Positions 1 through 9,174 of a stretch of 64,000 nt of DNA are shown here, one piece after another. Below the pieces are notes generated by a model. The model had not been told where the DNA came from, did not search any database, and saw only the letters and a list, made by a program, of their open reading frames with translations. The DNA comes from Colwellia sp. MB3u-45. Lineage in GTDB: Bacteria; Pseudomonadota; Gammaproteobacteria; Enterobacterales; Alteromonadaceae. The stretch spans positions 1 through 64,000 of the forward strand of contig NZ_JACGVC010000040.1 of NCBI RefSeq assembly GCF_014077005.1, written 5' to 3'. Numbering within the stretch: the first letter of the stretch is position 1; each line of letters begins with the position of its first letter. Position numbers and translations under genes: made by a program.

Positions 1-60
1 TACAACGTATTACAGCGTATTACAACGTATTACAGCGTATTACAACGTATTACATTGTTT
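1..60. repeat. 20-bp tandem repeat, truncated at the window edge
   Basis: Alternating 10-mers TACAACGTAT and TACAGCGTAT give a 20-bp period, repeated about two and a half times and then decaying at 51-60. The array begins at base 1, so it probably continues to the left. No coding function is visible; it lies beyond the 3' end of dnaJ. Confidence 0.85.
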
Positions 61-195
61 TATAGCGGTCGGCATTATAACCGACTGGTTGATTAGGTAA
101 AGTGTTAATAAAAAATTGTTAGCATTTAGATATCAAATATCGGTGTGAAGCAGAAAATTTGCGAGCGCTTGAAGTTACCCTACATTCTATACATA

Positions 196-223
196 AAAAT
201 CCCGCAACATAGTGCGGGATTTT
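196..223 (-). terminator. Rho-independent terminator of dnaJ
   Basis: A perfect 10-bp stem (AAAATCCCGC pairing with GCGGGATTTT) has an 8-nt loop. Read on the minus strand it is followed by a run of T. It lies about 70 bp past the dnaJ stop codon and fits termination of the dnaKJ transcript. Confidence 0.85.
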
Positions 224-238
224 AGTGTTGAGTTATTA

Positions 239-282
239 TCGAATTATATTCGAGCTATATTCGAGCTATATTCGAATTATAT
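239..282. repeat. Four 11-bp tandem repeats
   Basis: Units TCGAATTATAT, TCGAGCTATAT, TCGAGCTATAT and TCGAATTATAT follow each other without gaps between the dnaJ stop and its terminator. The outer two units are identical to each other, as are the inner two. The array would lie in the 3' untranslated part of the dnaJ message. Confidence 0.85.
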
Positions 283-292
283 ATTAGGTATC

Positions 293-1435
293 TTAGCTTT
301 TAAGATCATCGAAGAAATTTTTCACGCCGTCGAAAAAACCGGTTTCTTTTGGGCTATGTTTGCTGGTGCTTTTACCCATTTTTTCTTCTAACTGGCGTAG
401 TAAGTCGGCTTGATCTCCCGATAAACTTACCGGCGTTTCAATGACAACCTTACACATTAAGTCGCCAATTGAGTGGCTGCGAACTGACTTGACACCTTTG
501 CCACGCAAACGGAACATTTTGCCTGTTTGAGTCTCTTTCGGTATTTTCAGCTTAACTTTGCCTTCAAGCGTTGGCACTTCAATGTCGCCACCTAAAGCAG
601 CTGTTGTGAAGCTGATCGGTACTTCACAAAATAAGTGATTTTCATCACGAACAAATATTTTATGGTCTCGAACATTCGCTTGCACATATAAGTCACCTGC
701 GGGTGCGCCATGTTCACCGGCTTCACCTTCACCTGACAAACGTATTCTATCGCCGGTATCAACACCCGGTGGAATTTTAACAGATAGAGTTTTTTCTTTT
801 TCAACACGACCTTGACCACGACATGAAGTACAAGGGTCGGTAATAACCTTACCTTTACCAGAACAGGTTGGACAGGTTTGTTGCACTGCAAACAAGCCCT
901 GACGCATTTGTACTTGACCATGACCATGACACGTTGAACACGTTTTCGCACTGGTGCCTTTTTTAGCACCACTACCGTCACAAGGATCACAACTAACAAA
1001 TGTAGGCACTTTAATTTCTAAAGTCTTACCTTTAACCGCTTCTTCGAGGCTAAGGTCAAGGTTGTAGCGTAAATCTGAGCCACGACGCTGGCGAGATTGA
1101 CCACCACGACCACGACCACCACCACCAAAAATGTCGCCAAAAATATCACCGAAGGCATCACCGAAATCTTGTTCGCCGCCAAAACCGCCACCGCCGCCAT
1201 GTCCGCCTTGTTCAAACGCCGCGTGGCCGTATTGATCATAGGCCGCACGCTTTTGATCATCGTTTAATATTTCATAAGCTTCTTTAACTTCTTTAAACTG
1301 TTCTTCTTTTGATTTATCACCTTGTGTTCTATCTGGGTGATATTTCATTGCTAAACGTTTGTAAGCTTTTTTGATATCGCGCTCAGCTGCATCTTTAGAC
1401 ACTTCAAGCACTTCATAATAATCGCGTTTTGACAT
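293..1435 (-). CDS. dnaJ: Chaperone protein DnaJ (Hsp40)
   Basis: This is the co-chaperone that delivers unfolded clients to DnaK and stimulates its ATPase in the cytoplasm. The 380-residue product has a J domain (about 1-70) with the HPD tripeptide at 33-35, a Gly/Phe-rich stretch (about 75-115), four zinc-binding CxxCxGxG motifs ([32 protein letters not shown]) and the C-terminal client-binding region. Length matches full type I DnaJ. It lies downstream of dnaK on the same strand, separated by 314 bp that hold two hairpins. No clear heat-shock promoter of its own is seen, so it is probably expressed by readthrough from dnaK. Family identity is very secure. Confidence 0.98.
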   Translation of the reverse strand: MSKRDYYEVLEVSKDAAERDIKKAYKRLAMKYHPDRTQGDKSKEEQFKEVKEAYEILNDDQKRAAYDQYGHAAFEQGGHGGGGGFGGEQDFGDAFGDIFGDIFGGGGRGRGGQSRQRRGSDLRYNLDLSLEEAVKGKTLEIKVPTFVSCDPCDGSGAKKGTSAKTCSTCHGHGQVQMRQGLFAVQQTCPTCSGKGKVITDPCTSCRGQGRVEKEKTLSVKIPPGVDTGDRIRLSGEGEAGEHGAPAGDLYVQANVRDHKIFVRDENHLFCEVPISFTTAALGGDIEVPTLEGKVKLKIPKETQTGKMFRLRGKGVKSVRSHSIGDLMCKVVIETPVSLSGDQADLLRQLEEKMGKSTSKHSPKETGFFDGVKNFFDDLKS

Positions 1436-1579
1436 AGGTTTGATTTCTTTACTTCTATTTATGGATACTAATTTGTTTAACTTCTTTCTTAGACGCTGTA
1501 GCGTTCACCTTAACACCTTAAAAATCTAAGCAAATTAACATCAGGTAATAATTAATTTTTCGTTGTTACTTTACATAAT

Positions 1580-1605
1580 AAAGCGCCGATAACTATCAGC
1601 GCTTT
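1580..1605 (-). terminator. Hairpin in the dnaK-dnaJ spacer, possible weak terminator
   Basis: AAAGCGC pairs with GCGCTTT, and an inner GAT/ATC extends the stem. The T tract on the minus strand is short and interrupted. It may reduce readthrough into dnaJ and so set a dnaK:dnaJ ratio; that role is inferred. Confidence 0.55.
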
Positions 1606-1673
1606 AATTTATGTTAACTAAACCACAAAGTTTAATTGTTTTTTGTTGTCACTGTATCCTGCTAGAACAAGGT

Positions 1674-1709
1674 GGACACGCCAAGCATACAATGTATGTG
1701 GGCATGTCC
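1674..1709 (-). other. Imperfect inverted repeat just after dnaK
   Basis: GGACA pairs with TGTCC, GCC with GGC, and CATAC with GTATG, broken by a C/A mismatch and a small bulge. It lies about 40 bp past the dnaK stop and is more GC-rich than its surroundings. It could be an mRNA 3' structure or a processing site between dnaK and dnaJ. Function is unknown. Confidence 0.6.
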
Positions 1710-1749
1710 GCGCTGCTATTGACCGATACAAGGGCAAGCTAACAGTTGA

Positions 1750-3672
1750 CTACTTGTCGTCTTTAACTTCTTCAAATTCAGCGTCAACTACATCGTCGCC
1801 GCCTGATGAATCTGCTTCAGGAGCTTCACCTTCAGGTGCGCCACTTTGTGCTTGAGCTTTAGCTTGAGCAATTTCCATTAACTTAGCTGAAGCTTCGACA
1901 ACGACTTGAGTTTTGGCATCAATTTCTTCTTTACTATCGCCTTTAATGGCAACGTTAAGTTCATCTAATGCTGTTTCAATTTTCTCTTTGTCTTCGCTTG
2001 GTAAATCGTCGCCTGCTTCTTCAATTTGCTTACGCGTTGCGTGAACCATGCCATCAGCTTGGTTACGAGCTTGTACAAGCTCTTCAAATTTCGCATCTTC
2101 GTCAGCATTTGCTTCTGCGTCACGTACCATTTGCTCTACTTCTTCATCTGATAAACCAGAAGAAGCTTTAATGGTGATTTTTTGCTCTTTACCAGTATTC
2201 TTATCTTTCGCCGTTACGTGCAAGATACCATCAGCATCTAAATCGAAAGTTACTTCAATTTGTGGTGTGCCACGTGGTGCAGCGTCAATACCTTCAAGGT
2301 TAAATTGACCAAGAGATTTGTTTGCTGATGCTTGCTTACGCTCGCCTTGCACAACATGCACTGTTACTGCCGCTTGGTTGTCGTCTGCGGTAGAGAATGT
2401 TTGAGATTGCTTAGTGGGGATAGTGGTGTTTTTCTCGATAACTTTCGTCATCACGCCGCCCATAGTCTCAATACCTAATGATAATGGTGTAACGTCTAAT
2501 AGTAATACGTCAGTTACATCACCAGAAAGTACACCCGCTTGAATTGCAGCGCCTGCAGCTACAGCTTCATCAGGGTTAACATCTTTACGAGGTTCTTTAC
2601 CAAAAAATTCAGTAACAACTTTTTGTACCATAGGCATACGTGTTTGACCACCTACCATGATAACGTCGTTAATGTCACTAATTGAAAGGTCTGCATCTTT
2701 AAGTGCTTGTTTAAGCGGACCTAAAGTGGCTTTAACCATGTCTTCAACTAAAGACTCTAATTTAGCACGAGTCACTTTGATGTTCATATGCTTAGGGCCT
2801 GAACCGTCAGCAGTGATGTACGGTAAGTTAACATCTGTTTGTTGTGCTGAAGAAAGCTCACATTTTGCTTTTTCTGCCGCTTCTTTCAAACGCTGCATAG
2901 CAAGAGGATCAGTAGTTAAATCCATGCCTTGATCTTTCTTGAATTCAGCTACTAAATAGTTGATTAAACGGTTATCAAAATCTTCACCACCTAAGTGAGT
3001 GTCGCCGTTAGTCGCTAGTACTTCAAACGTGTGCTCGCCTTCAACTTCATCAATTTCGATGATAGAGATATCAAATGTACCACCACCTAAATCGTATACC
3101 GCAACAACTTTGTCGCCTTCTTGCTTGTCCATGCCGTAAGCAAGGGCAGCAGCAGTTGGCTCGTTGATAATACGTTTAACTTCAAGACCCGCAATACGAC
3201 CCGCATCTTTAGTTGCTTGACGTTGTGCATCGTTAAAGTAAGCAGGAACTGTAATAACGGCTTCAGTTACTTTTTCGCCTAAATAGTCTTCTGCTGTTTT
3301 TTTCATTTTTGCTAAAACTTCAGCAGAAACTTGTGGTGGAGCGATGTTTTTATCACGCGCCGTTACCCAAGCATCACCGTTGTCGGCTTTAACAATACCA
3401 AATGGCATAATTTTTATATCGCGTTGAACTTCTTCATCTTCAAAACGACGACCAATTAAACGCTTAATGGCGAACAATGTGTTTTTAGGGTTTGTTACTG
3501 ACTGACGTTTAGCAGGTTGACCCACTAACGTTTCGCCTTCTTCTGTGTAAGCTATGATTGAAGGAGTTGTACGATCGCCTTCTGCATTTTCAATTACACG
3601 TGCTTTACCGCCATCTAGAACAGCAACACAAGAGTTTGTTGTCCCTAGGTCAATACCAATTATTTTGCCCAT
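1750..3672 (-). CDS. dnaK: Molecular chaperone DnaK (Hsp70)
   Basis: This ATP-dependent chaperone works with DnaJ and GrpE in protein folding and in control of the heat-shock sigma factor. The 640-residue product starts with the nucleotide-binding domain motif GIDLGTTNS, has the phosphate-loop segment DLGGGTFD near residue 200, the substrate-binding domain after about 390, and the acidic tail EEVKDDK. Length is the family norm. A sigma-32-like promoter lies about 65-90 bp upstream. grpE is upstream on the same strand but separated by 1.2 kb of repeats, and dnaJ is downstream. Identity is very secure. Confidence 0.99.
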   Translation of the reverse strand: MGKIIGIDLGTTNSCVAVLDGGKARVIENAEGDRTTPSIIAYTEEGETLVGQPAKRQSVTNPKNTLFAIKRLIGRRFEDEEVQRDIKIMPFGIVKADNGDAWVTARDKNIAPPQVSAEVLAKMKKTAEDYLGEKVTEAVITVPAYFNDAQRQATKDAGRIAGLEVKRIINEPTAAALAYGMDKQEGDKVVAVYDLGGGTFDISIIEIDEVEGEHTFEVLATNGDTHLGGEDFDNRLINYLVAEFKKDQGMDLTTDPLAMQRLKEAAEKAKCELSSAQQTDVNLPYITADGSGPKHMNIKVTRAKLESLVEDMVKATLGPLKQALKDADLSISDINDVIMVGGQTRMPMVQKVVTEFFGKEPRKDVNPDEAVAAGAAIQAGVLSGDVTDVLLLDVTPLSLGIETMGGVMTKVIEKNTTIPTKQSQTFSTADDNQAAVTVHVVQGERKQASANKSLGQFNLEGIDAAPRGTPQIEVTFDLDADGILHVTAKDKNTGKEQKITIKASSGLSDEEVEQMVRDAEANADEDAKFEELVQARNQADGMVHATRKQIEEAGDDLPSEDKEKIETALDELNVAIKGDSKEEIDAKTQVVVEASAKLMEIAQAKAQAQSGAPEGEAPEADSSGGDDVVDAEFEEVKDDK

Positions 3673-3735
3673 CTTGAGGATCTCCGAATACTTATTACGT
3701 TAAAAATAAAGATTAAATCTTTCGATGAACAGTAA

Positions 3736-3761
3736 GTGGGGACAGGAAAAAGTTTTTTCAA
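3736..3761 (-). promoter_or_regulatory. Sigma-32 (RpoH) type promoter of dnaK
   Basis: On the minus strand TTGAAA (3756-3761) and CCCCAC (3736-3741) are 14 bp apart. This is close to the RpoH consensus CTTGAA, 11-16 bp, CCCCAT. It lies 64 bp upstream of the dnaK ATG. Base matches are seen directly; heat-shock control is inferred from them. Confidence 0.85.
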
Positions 3762-4009
3762 CTATTTTTGTTGAAATAAGTAAAAAATATCTGTTTTTAT
3801 TTGCTCTGCTTTTTATTAATAACAATTAAGCATTTGGGGTCTATAACATTACATGTAAAGAGCTAGACAATGATTATGCAAAAATATAGTTTAGAAAGCC
3901 TATAGTTTGTAAAACATAGCAAGCACATGACAATAAAATAGAAATTAATTAAATACTCGTCAGTTAATGGTATTAACCATAATTTTGCTTTGTTGATGGG
4001 AATTTATTT

Positions 4010-4741
4010 GAAGACGGTTAAATTTCATTTAACTTGATGGACTAAAGTCCACCCTACAAAGGACCGACGGGTGTCATGTGGCGTTGAGCTTTTTGGTTTT
4101 GTTTATGATTTTTTGTAGGTCGGACTTTAGTCTGACAACCGTTAAGCTGGCAATTAATCTGATGGATGAACAAACATCTATTGCGGGTATTATTTTTTCA
4201 CACGGTATTTATTTGAAGACGGTTAAATTTCATTTAACTTGATGGACTAAAGTCCACACTACAAAGGGCCTGCGGATGTCATGTGATTTTTGTGGACACC
4301 ATCTCTCTATACCGACTTCAAACACTCATTTATTTTGTTTGTAATTTTTGTAGGTCGGACTTTAGTCTGACAACCGTTAAGCTGGCAATTAATCTGATGG
4401 ATGAACAAACATCTATTGCGGGTATTATTTTTTCGGTGTTTATGCTGAAGACGGTTAAATTTCATTTAACTTGATGGACTAAAGTCCACCCTACAAGTGA
4501 TAACTTGGCCTTGGGCAATTTTTTTTGGGATTTTTGTGGACACCATCTCTCTATGCCGACTTCAAAAACTCATTTATTTTGTTTGTGATTTTTGTAGGTC
4601 GGACTTTAGTCTGACAACCGTTAAGCGGGCAATTAATTTGATGGGTTAACAAACAGCTATCGCGGGTATTATTTTTTTTCGGTATTTATCTGCAGACGGT
4701 TAAATTTCATTTAACTTGACGGACTGAAGTCCATCCTACAG
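4010..4741. repeat. REP/BIME-like inverted repeat cluster between grpE and dnaK
   Basis: Four A units (4010-4060, 4215-4265, 4447-4496, 4692-4741) share a ~50-bp sequence with the core TGGACTAAAGTCCA. They alternate with three B units (from 4114, 4349 and 4593, about 86 bp each) that contain the core GTAGGTCGGACTTTAGTCTG in the opposite orientation. A2-B2 and A3-B3 also share the ~58-bp stretch between them (4284-4341 and 4528-4585), so a ~235-bp block has been duplicated in tandem. This resembles REP palindromes arranged as BIMEs. Open frames here are incidental. The cluster spreads grpE and dnaK more than 1 kb apart. Confidence 0.88.
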
Positions 4742-4806
4742 GTGATAATATGAATTTGGCTAGCTGATAGTGTGAGTTTGGCCTGGTGATAATGTGACTT
4801 TGGGTG
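4742..4806. repeat. Degenerate ~24-bp repeats next to the REP cluster
   Basis: Three imperfect copies of a GGTGATAATGTGAATTTGGC-like unit follow the last A unit. They look like a local duplication at the edge of the repeat cluster. No function is visible. Confidence 0.5.
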
Positions 4807-4840
4807 ATTTTTTACCTAAAAAATCAAATTTTGCACATAA

Positions 4841-4866
4841 AAAAGCCAAACATTTGTCTGGCTTTT
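4841..4866 (-). terminator. Rho-independent terminator of grpE
   Basis: AAAAGCCA pairs with TGGCTTTT and a T run follows on the minus strand. An outer stem (AATTTTGCAC at 4827-4836 with GTGCAAAATT at 4873-4882) can enclose it. It lies about 30 bp past the grpE stop. Confidence 0.85.
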
Positions 4867-4897
4867 CTTGTCGTGCAAAATTACCGAATAATAAAAA

Positions 4898-5533
4898 TTA
4901 TGCGGTAGTATCAACACTGGGCTTAGCTTTTGACACCATCACCATCGCAGGGCGAATTAAACGACCGTTTAACTCATAACCTTTTTGCATAACCGCGATA
5001 ACGGTATTAGGCGCAACACCTTCAACTTCTTGCATTGACATCGCTTGATGCAATTCAGGATTAAATGGTTGATCTTGTGGATCAATCGCTTGAATCGCAA
5101 ATTTCTCTAACGAAGCTAATAAACCTTGATAAGTTAACTCAATACCTTCGATGATAGCCGTATTACTTTCGTCATCTTTATCAATATTTTGTAATGCTCG
5201 CTCTAGGTTGTCTACTGTTGATAACATTTCAGCAGCAAACTTTTCTAAAGCAAACTTACGTGCTTTTTCAATATCTTGTGCCGCACGGCGACGAACATTG
5301 TCAACTTCTGCTTTCGCACGAATGACTGAATCTTTTTGATCGGCAACCGTCGATTTAGCTGTAGCTAATGCTAATTCAAGTTCGTTTATTTTTTCTTGCT
5401 CAGCACTGATATTTTCGACTGCAGCGTCAAGTTGAACTTCAACTTGCTCTTCTGCATCCTCAACAATTTCAGCGGCTAATGCGTCTGCTGAAATTTCTTC
5501 AGCACTTTTATTCTCTGTTGACTCGTTGGCCAT
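4898..5533 (-). CDS. grpE: Nucleotide exchange factor GrpE
   Basis: GrpE releases ADP from DnaK and resets the chaperone cycle. The 211-residue product has an acidic N-terminal tail, a long helical/coiled-coil middle (about 50-135, with a run of Arg/Ala/Glu residues) and the C-terminal beta domain with the motif VEGVAPNTVIAVMQKGY. A TTG 12 bp further up (5545) is in frame, but the GGAG at 5540-5543 sits 6 bases before the ATG at 5533 and makes that ATG the likely start. A sigma-32-like promoter precedes it, so grpE and dnaK appear to be separate heat-shock units. It is divergent from nadK. Confidence 0.97.
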   Translation of the reverse strand: MANESTENKSAEEISADALAAEIVEDAEEQVEVQLDAAVENISAEQEKINELELALATAKSTVADQKDSVIRAKAEVDNVRRRAAQDIEKARKFALEKFAAEMLSTVDNLERALQNIDKDDESNTAIIEGIELTYQGLLASLEKFAIQAIDPQDQPFNPELHQAMSMQEVEGVAPNTVIAVMQKGYELNGRLIRPAMVMVSKAKPSVDTTA

Positions 5534-5591
5534 GAAAAACTCCAAAGTAGATCTTAAATTTCAAAATAGATAAAACATAATAACGCTAATT

Positions 5592-5617
5592 ATGGGGGTT
5601 TGTTTTTATGATTCAAG
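5592..5617 (-). promoter_or_regulatory. Sigma-32 (RpoH) type promoter of grpE
   Basis: On the minus strand CTTGAA (5612-5617) and CCCCAT (5592-5597) are 14 bp apart, an exact match to both consensus hexamers. It lies about 60 bp upstream of the grpE ATG. The spacing is identical to the dnaK promoter. Confidence 0.9.
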
Positions 5618-5719
5618 CACAAAAGTAAATCATTTAAAAAAAAGTCAACTTTACAAGCGAGCAAAATAGCGCGAAACTGCTGATAGTCCTTAATTATATT
5701 ACATATTTATAAGCACCGT

Positions 5720-6601
5720 ATGAGTAATTTATACCGCACTATTGGCTTAATTGGTAAACCTAACCATGAAGGTGCCAGTTCAACCATAGCAGCTTTACAT
5801 CAATATTTGTCACAGCAAGGCTATCAAGTGCTGGTAGAAAACTCCGTGGCCCAAACCGTTAATATTGAAAATGTTGTCATGGCGTCACTTACCCGTATTG
5901 GCGAGCAGGCTGATCTGGCTATTGTTATTGGTGGTGACGGCTATATGTTAGGCGCGGCTAGAGTTTTAGCTTGTTACAATGTGGGTGTTATTGGGGTTAA
6001 CCGTGGCAATTTAGGTTTTCTGACCGATTTATCTCCTGATGATTTAATCACGCCGCTTGAAGCTATTTTAAGAGGTGAATCTCGCGCTGAACAACGCTTT
6101 ATCATCGAAGCTGAAGTTTATCGCCACGGCAAACTTAAAAGCTCAAACAGTGCGGTGAACGAAGCTGTATTGCATGCCGGTAAAGTCGCCAGCATGATCG
6201 AATTTGAAGTTTATATCGATGGCAGCTTTATGTTTAGCCAACGCTCTGATGGTTTAATTGTTTCAACGCCTACCGGCTCAACTGCGTATTCTATGTCAGC
6301 GGGTGGCCCGATATTAACCCCCAATTTAAATGCCCTTTCCTTGGTGCCTATGTTTCCTCATACGTTAACTAGTCGACCTATTGTGGTTGACGGTAACAGC
6401 GAAATTAAACTAAAACTGGCTAATGAAAACTATGAAAACTTGCAGGTTAGCTGCGATGGCCATGTAATTTTAGCTGTTATGCCCGGTGATGAAGTTATCA
6501 TCAAAAAAAGTGAATTTACCCTGCGCCTAATACACCCACTTGATCATAACTACTTTAATGTACTAAGAAATAAATTAGGTTGGGGTCATAAACTCTACTA
6601 A
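5720..6601 (+). CDS. nadK: NAD kinase
   Basis: It phosphorylates NAD to NADP in the cytoplasm. The 293-residue product carries the diagnostic GGDG motif at 71-74 (in VIGGDGYML), the NE(A/D) motif near 146 and the Gly-rich substrate loop [16 protein letters not shown] near 180. Length matches proteobacterial NadK. No strong ribosome binding site precedes the ATG. It is divergent from grpE and followed by a terminator that also contains the recN SOS box. The adjacency nadK-recN-bamE is a conserved gammaproteobacterial arrangement. Confidence 0.97.
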   Translation: MSNLYRTIGLIGKPNHEGASSTIAALHQYLSQQGYQVLVENSVAQTVNIENVVMASLTRIGEQADLAIVIGGDGYMLGAARVLACYNVGVIGVNRGNLGFLTDLSPDDLITPLEAILRGESRAEQRFIIEAEVYRHGKLKSSNSAVNEAVLHAGKVASMIEFEVYIDGSFMFSQRSDGLIVSTPTGSTAYSMSAGGPILTPNLNALSLVPMFPHTLTSRPIVVDGNSEIKLKLANENYENLQVSCDGHVILAVMPGDEVIIKKSEFTLRLIHPLDHNYFNVLRNKLGWGHKLY

Positions 6602-6666
6602 TATTTCTTAAACCTGCGATGAGTAGAATGTCGAAATATAAATAAAATTGCGAACATAGCTTGAAT

Positions 6667-6706
6667 AAAAACCAGATACTGTATAAATTAACAGTATCTG
6701 GTTTTT
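6667..6706 (+). terminator. Rho-independent terminator of nadK
   Basis: A 16-bp perfect stem (6667-6682 with 6691-6706) has an 8-nt loop and ends in a T run. The inner part of this stem is also the SOS box of recN. Confidence 0.88.
6677..6696 (+). promoter_or_regulatory. LexA (SOS) box for recN
   Basis: TACTGTATAAATTAACAGTA contains CTGT, eight bases, ACAG with TA on both flanks, very close to the gammaproteobacterial LexA consensus. It lies 80 bp upstream of the recN ATG. A TTGAAT/TATAAA pair (6661-6687, 15-bp spacer) overlaps it, and TTGGTA/TATAAC (6722-6749, 16 bp) lies downstream; either could be the promoter. Confidence 0.88.
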
Positions 6707-6775
6707 TATTTACCATATCAATTGGTATTAACACTTTATCCAATATAACGTTGCGATAAAGACAGTGAGGCGACT

Positions 6776-8440
6776 ATGTTATTGCAGCTCAACATTCAAA
6801 ATTTTGCCATTGTGCGTTCACTCGACATTGATTGGCAGCAAGGCATGACTACCATTACCGGCGAAACCGGTGCAGGTAAGTCTATTGCTATTGACGCCTT
6901 AGGGCTTTGCTTAGGTGATAGGGCGGTAACCAACGTCGTTAGACCTAATTGCGCGAAAGCCGAGTTAGCCGCCACTTTTGATACTAGTAATAACAAACGA
7001 GCAAAAAAATGGCTAAAAAACAATGATATGTTGCTCGAAAATGAATGTATTCTGCGTCGGATTATTTCTGCTGAAGGCCGCTCTAAAGCCTATATTAATG
7101 GTAGCCAAGTGCCTTTAACGCAACTAAAAGAAATTGGACAACTACTGATTAATATCCACAGTCAGCATAACCATCAACTACTCGTTAAACCCGCTGAACA
7201 ACGCAATATTCTTGACGCTTATGCCAGCCACCAGCATTTGTTAGATGAAGTTAAATATTATTACCATCAATGGCGTGAACTTAGCCAAGAAGCCAAACTG
7301 TTGCAAGAAAGCAAACTACAACGTGAAGCCAAACAGCAGTTATTACAGTACCAAGTAAACGAATTAGATGAATTTTCATTACAACTTGATGAATTTGAAA
7401 GCTTGGAAATTGACTATAACCGCCAAAGTAATGGTCAACACATCCTCAATGAAACCTTAATTGCTGTACAACAATTATCTGAAGATGAACAATTTAACGT
7501 CGTTGATGGCCTACGGCACAGTACCGAGCAAATTACCGCTTTAGGTAACTATGATCCGACATTAAAAGCCATAGCAGAACAGCTTAACGAAGCCTTAATT
7601 CAAGTTGAAGACGCTAGCCAAGAAATTAAGCATTATTACGAAAGTTTAGAGCTTGACCCACAAGCTTATACTTTAATAGAAGAACGTTATTCAACCGCTG
7701 TGCTGCTAGCGAAAAAACATCAAGTACCGACAGGCTCATTAGCAAACTTTCATCAACAGCTGTTACAAGAGCTACAATTATTTAGCTCTGATGAAACACG
7801 TTTAAACCAAATTAACGATGATATAGAGGCGGCAAAACAAAAATATCAACACGCTGCACTGATTTTGTCTGATTCAAGAAAAAAAGCCGCCACTAAGTTA
7901 AGTAAAATGATCACCAAAAGCATGGCTGAACTTAACATGCCCTATGGCAAATTTTTCATCGATATTTGCCAAGATAAAAGCGAAAACTTATCGATTAACG
8001 GTAATGACAGCGTGAGTTATCTAGCGAGTTTAAACCCAGGGCAAGCGTTAGAAGCGATGAATAAAGTTGCCTCAGGCGGCGAACTGTCTCGTATCAGCTT
8101 AGCGATGCAAGTTATTCTGGCTGATAAAATTATCACCCCTACCTTAATATTTGATGAAGTGGATGTGGGTATCAGTGGTCCAACCGCCGCTATGGTAGGT
8201 AGCAAATTGAAACAACTAGCAAAAAATACCCAAGTTATTTGTGTAACTCACTTACCGCAAGTGGCCAGTAAAGGTCATCAACAATTATTTGTCGCTAAAT
8301 TAACCGATGGTGAACATACAGAAACCACAGTAACTGAACTTTCTAGCAATGGCCGCGTCCAAGAAATTGCTCGCTTACTGGCTGGTGATAAAATTACCGA
8401 AAATAGCCTAGCTAACGCGCAAGAATTACTGGCCGGATAA
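6776..8440 (+). CDS. recN: DNA repair protein RecN
   Basis: RecN is an SMC-like ATPase that acts in double-strand break repair. The 554-residue product has Walker A GETGAGKS at 29-36, a long coiled-coil middle (about 150-370), the ABC signature ASGGELSRISLA and Walker B LIFDEVDVGISG near the C-terminus. Length matches the family. GAGG sits 5 bases before the ATG. The LexA box upstream indicates SOS control. bamE follows about 100 bp downstream, as in many relatives. The 105-bp gap to bamE holds a large weak hairpin (8454-8460 with 8495-8501, plus an inner AT-rich stem). Confidence 0.97.
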   Translation: MLLQLNIQNFAIVRSLDIDWQQGMTTITGETGAGKSIAIDALGLCLGDRAVTNVVRPNCAKAELAATFDTSNNKRAKKWLKNNDMLLENECILRRIISAEGRSKAYINGSQVPLTQLKEIGQLLINIHSQHNHQLLVKPAEQRNILDAYASHQHLLDEVKYYYHQWRELSQEAKLLQESKLQREAKQQLLQYQVNELDEFSLQLDEFESLEIDYNRQSNGQHILNETLIAVQQLSEDEQFNVVDGLRHSTEQITALGNYDPTLKAIAEQLNEALIQVEDASQEIKHYYESLELDPQAYTLIEERYSTAVLLAKKHQVPTGSLANFHQQLLQELQLFSSDETRLNQINDDIEAAKQKYQHAALILSDSRKKAATKLSKMITKSMAELNMPYGKFFIDICQDKSENLSINGNDSVSYLASLNPGQALEAMNKVASGGELSRISLAMQVILADKIITPTLIFDEVDVGISGPTAAMVGSKLKQLAKNTQVICVTHLPQVASKGHQQLFVAKLTDGEHTETTVTELSSNGRVQEIARLLAGDKITENSLANAQELLAG

Positions 8441-8545
8441 AGCAAAGATCAGCAAGCGGGTAAAATAAACTAAAAATTATTTTGTATCTGTTAGCCCGCT
8501 TCGCTATTATCCCCATTCAAACTATAAAGGATAATTATAATTAAC

Positions 8546-8893
8546 ATGTTTTTTCGAGTATTAGCTATTGTAATCGCCTTGTCTGTTTCTGCCTGTTCTA
8601 GCTGGGTTTATCGTATAGATATTCCACAAGGAAACTATCTAGAGCAAAAAGATATCGACAAACTTCAAATTGGTATGACAAAAGAACAAGTTAAGTTTGT
8701 ATTAGGTAGCCCTGTTGTTGAAGGCGCGTTTAATAAAGATATTTGGCATTATGTTTATAGTTTCAAATCAGGTCGAAGCGACGAATTTAACGCAAAAAAA
8801 CAATTTACCATTACCTTTGATAACAACAAGGTTGTTAATGCTGAAGGTGATTTTGAATTACCGGAAAGCTATAACGTGCCTATGGTTAACTAG
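8546..8893 (+). CDS. bamE: Outer membrane protein assembly factor BamE (SmpA/OmlA), lipoprotein
   Basis: BamE is a lipoprotein of the BAM complex that inserts beta-barrel proteins into the outer membrane. The 115-residue product has a lipoprotein signal with lipobox VSAC and acylated Cys at 17, followed by the BamE fold with the conserved segment LQIGMTKEQVKFVLGSP. Length matches the family. It lies just behind recN, the usual position. A terminator follows at 9042-9072. Confidence 0.95.
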   Translation: MFFRVLAIVIALSVSACSSWVYRIDIPQGNYLEQKDIDKLQIGMTKEQVKFVLGSPVVEGAFNKDIWHYVYSFKSGRSDEFNAKKQFTITFDNNKVVNAEGDFELPESYNVPMVN

Positions 8894-8929
8894 GGTTTAG
8901 TTAACTAGCGACTAGTTGTTTTTTGAACA

Positions 8930-9040
8930 TCATCACTCTTTCACATTGGCGTCCAAGAATGTACTGATGCAGTGCAGCCATTAATGACTTTAATGGCTAG
9001 GAACTGCCATGTGAGCTTGATATAAGGTTCATCCTGAAGA
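8930..9040. repeat. Dispersed intergenic repeat, copy 1
   Basis: The left part (CATCACTCTTTCACATTGGC) recurs with two changes near 49927. The right part (GATGCAGTGCAG, ATGGCTAGGAA, CTGAAGATAAA) recurs near 50110-50164. The copy contains TCACATTGGC and a near-complementary GCCATGTGAG, so it may fold. It appears to be a small intergenic repeat family of this genome. Confidence 0.6.
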
Positions 9041-9041
9041 T

Positions 9042-9072
9042 AAAGCATGTCTATTTAGGACATGCTTTTTTA
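9042..9072 (+). terminator. Terminator downstream of bamE
   Basis: AAAGCATGTC pairs with GACATGCTTT around a 7-nt loop and is followed by TTTT. It sits directly after the dispersed repeat. Confidence 0.85.
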
Positions 9073-9174
9073 TGGCTAAATTTTTAATAAATCACCTAGT
9101 TAAGTCAGGCTAAGTCACACTAAATCATATATCAAAATAGTAAATTAACTCTCGCCAGTATTACCTCGGCGTGG

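Noticed and set aside
592-999. 135-codon frame overlapping dnaJ
   Set aside because: It is in another frame of the dnaJ gene, whose product has all family motifs.
4283-4474. 63-codon open frame inside the REP-like cluster
   Set aside because: It lies wholly within repeated A/B units, has no ribosome site and no protein features; the repeats explain the sequence.
6555-6743. 62-codon minus-strand frame across the nadK end
   Set aside because: It covers the nadK terminator and SOS box and lacks any supporting signal.
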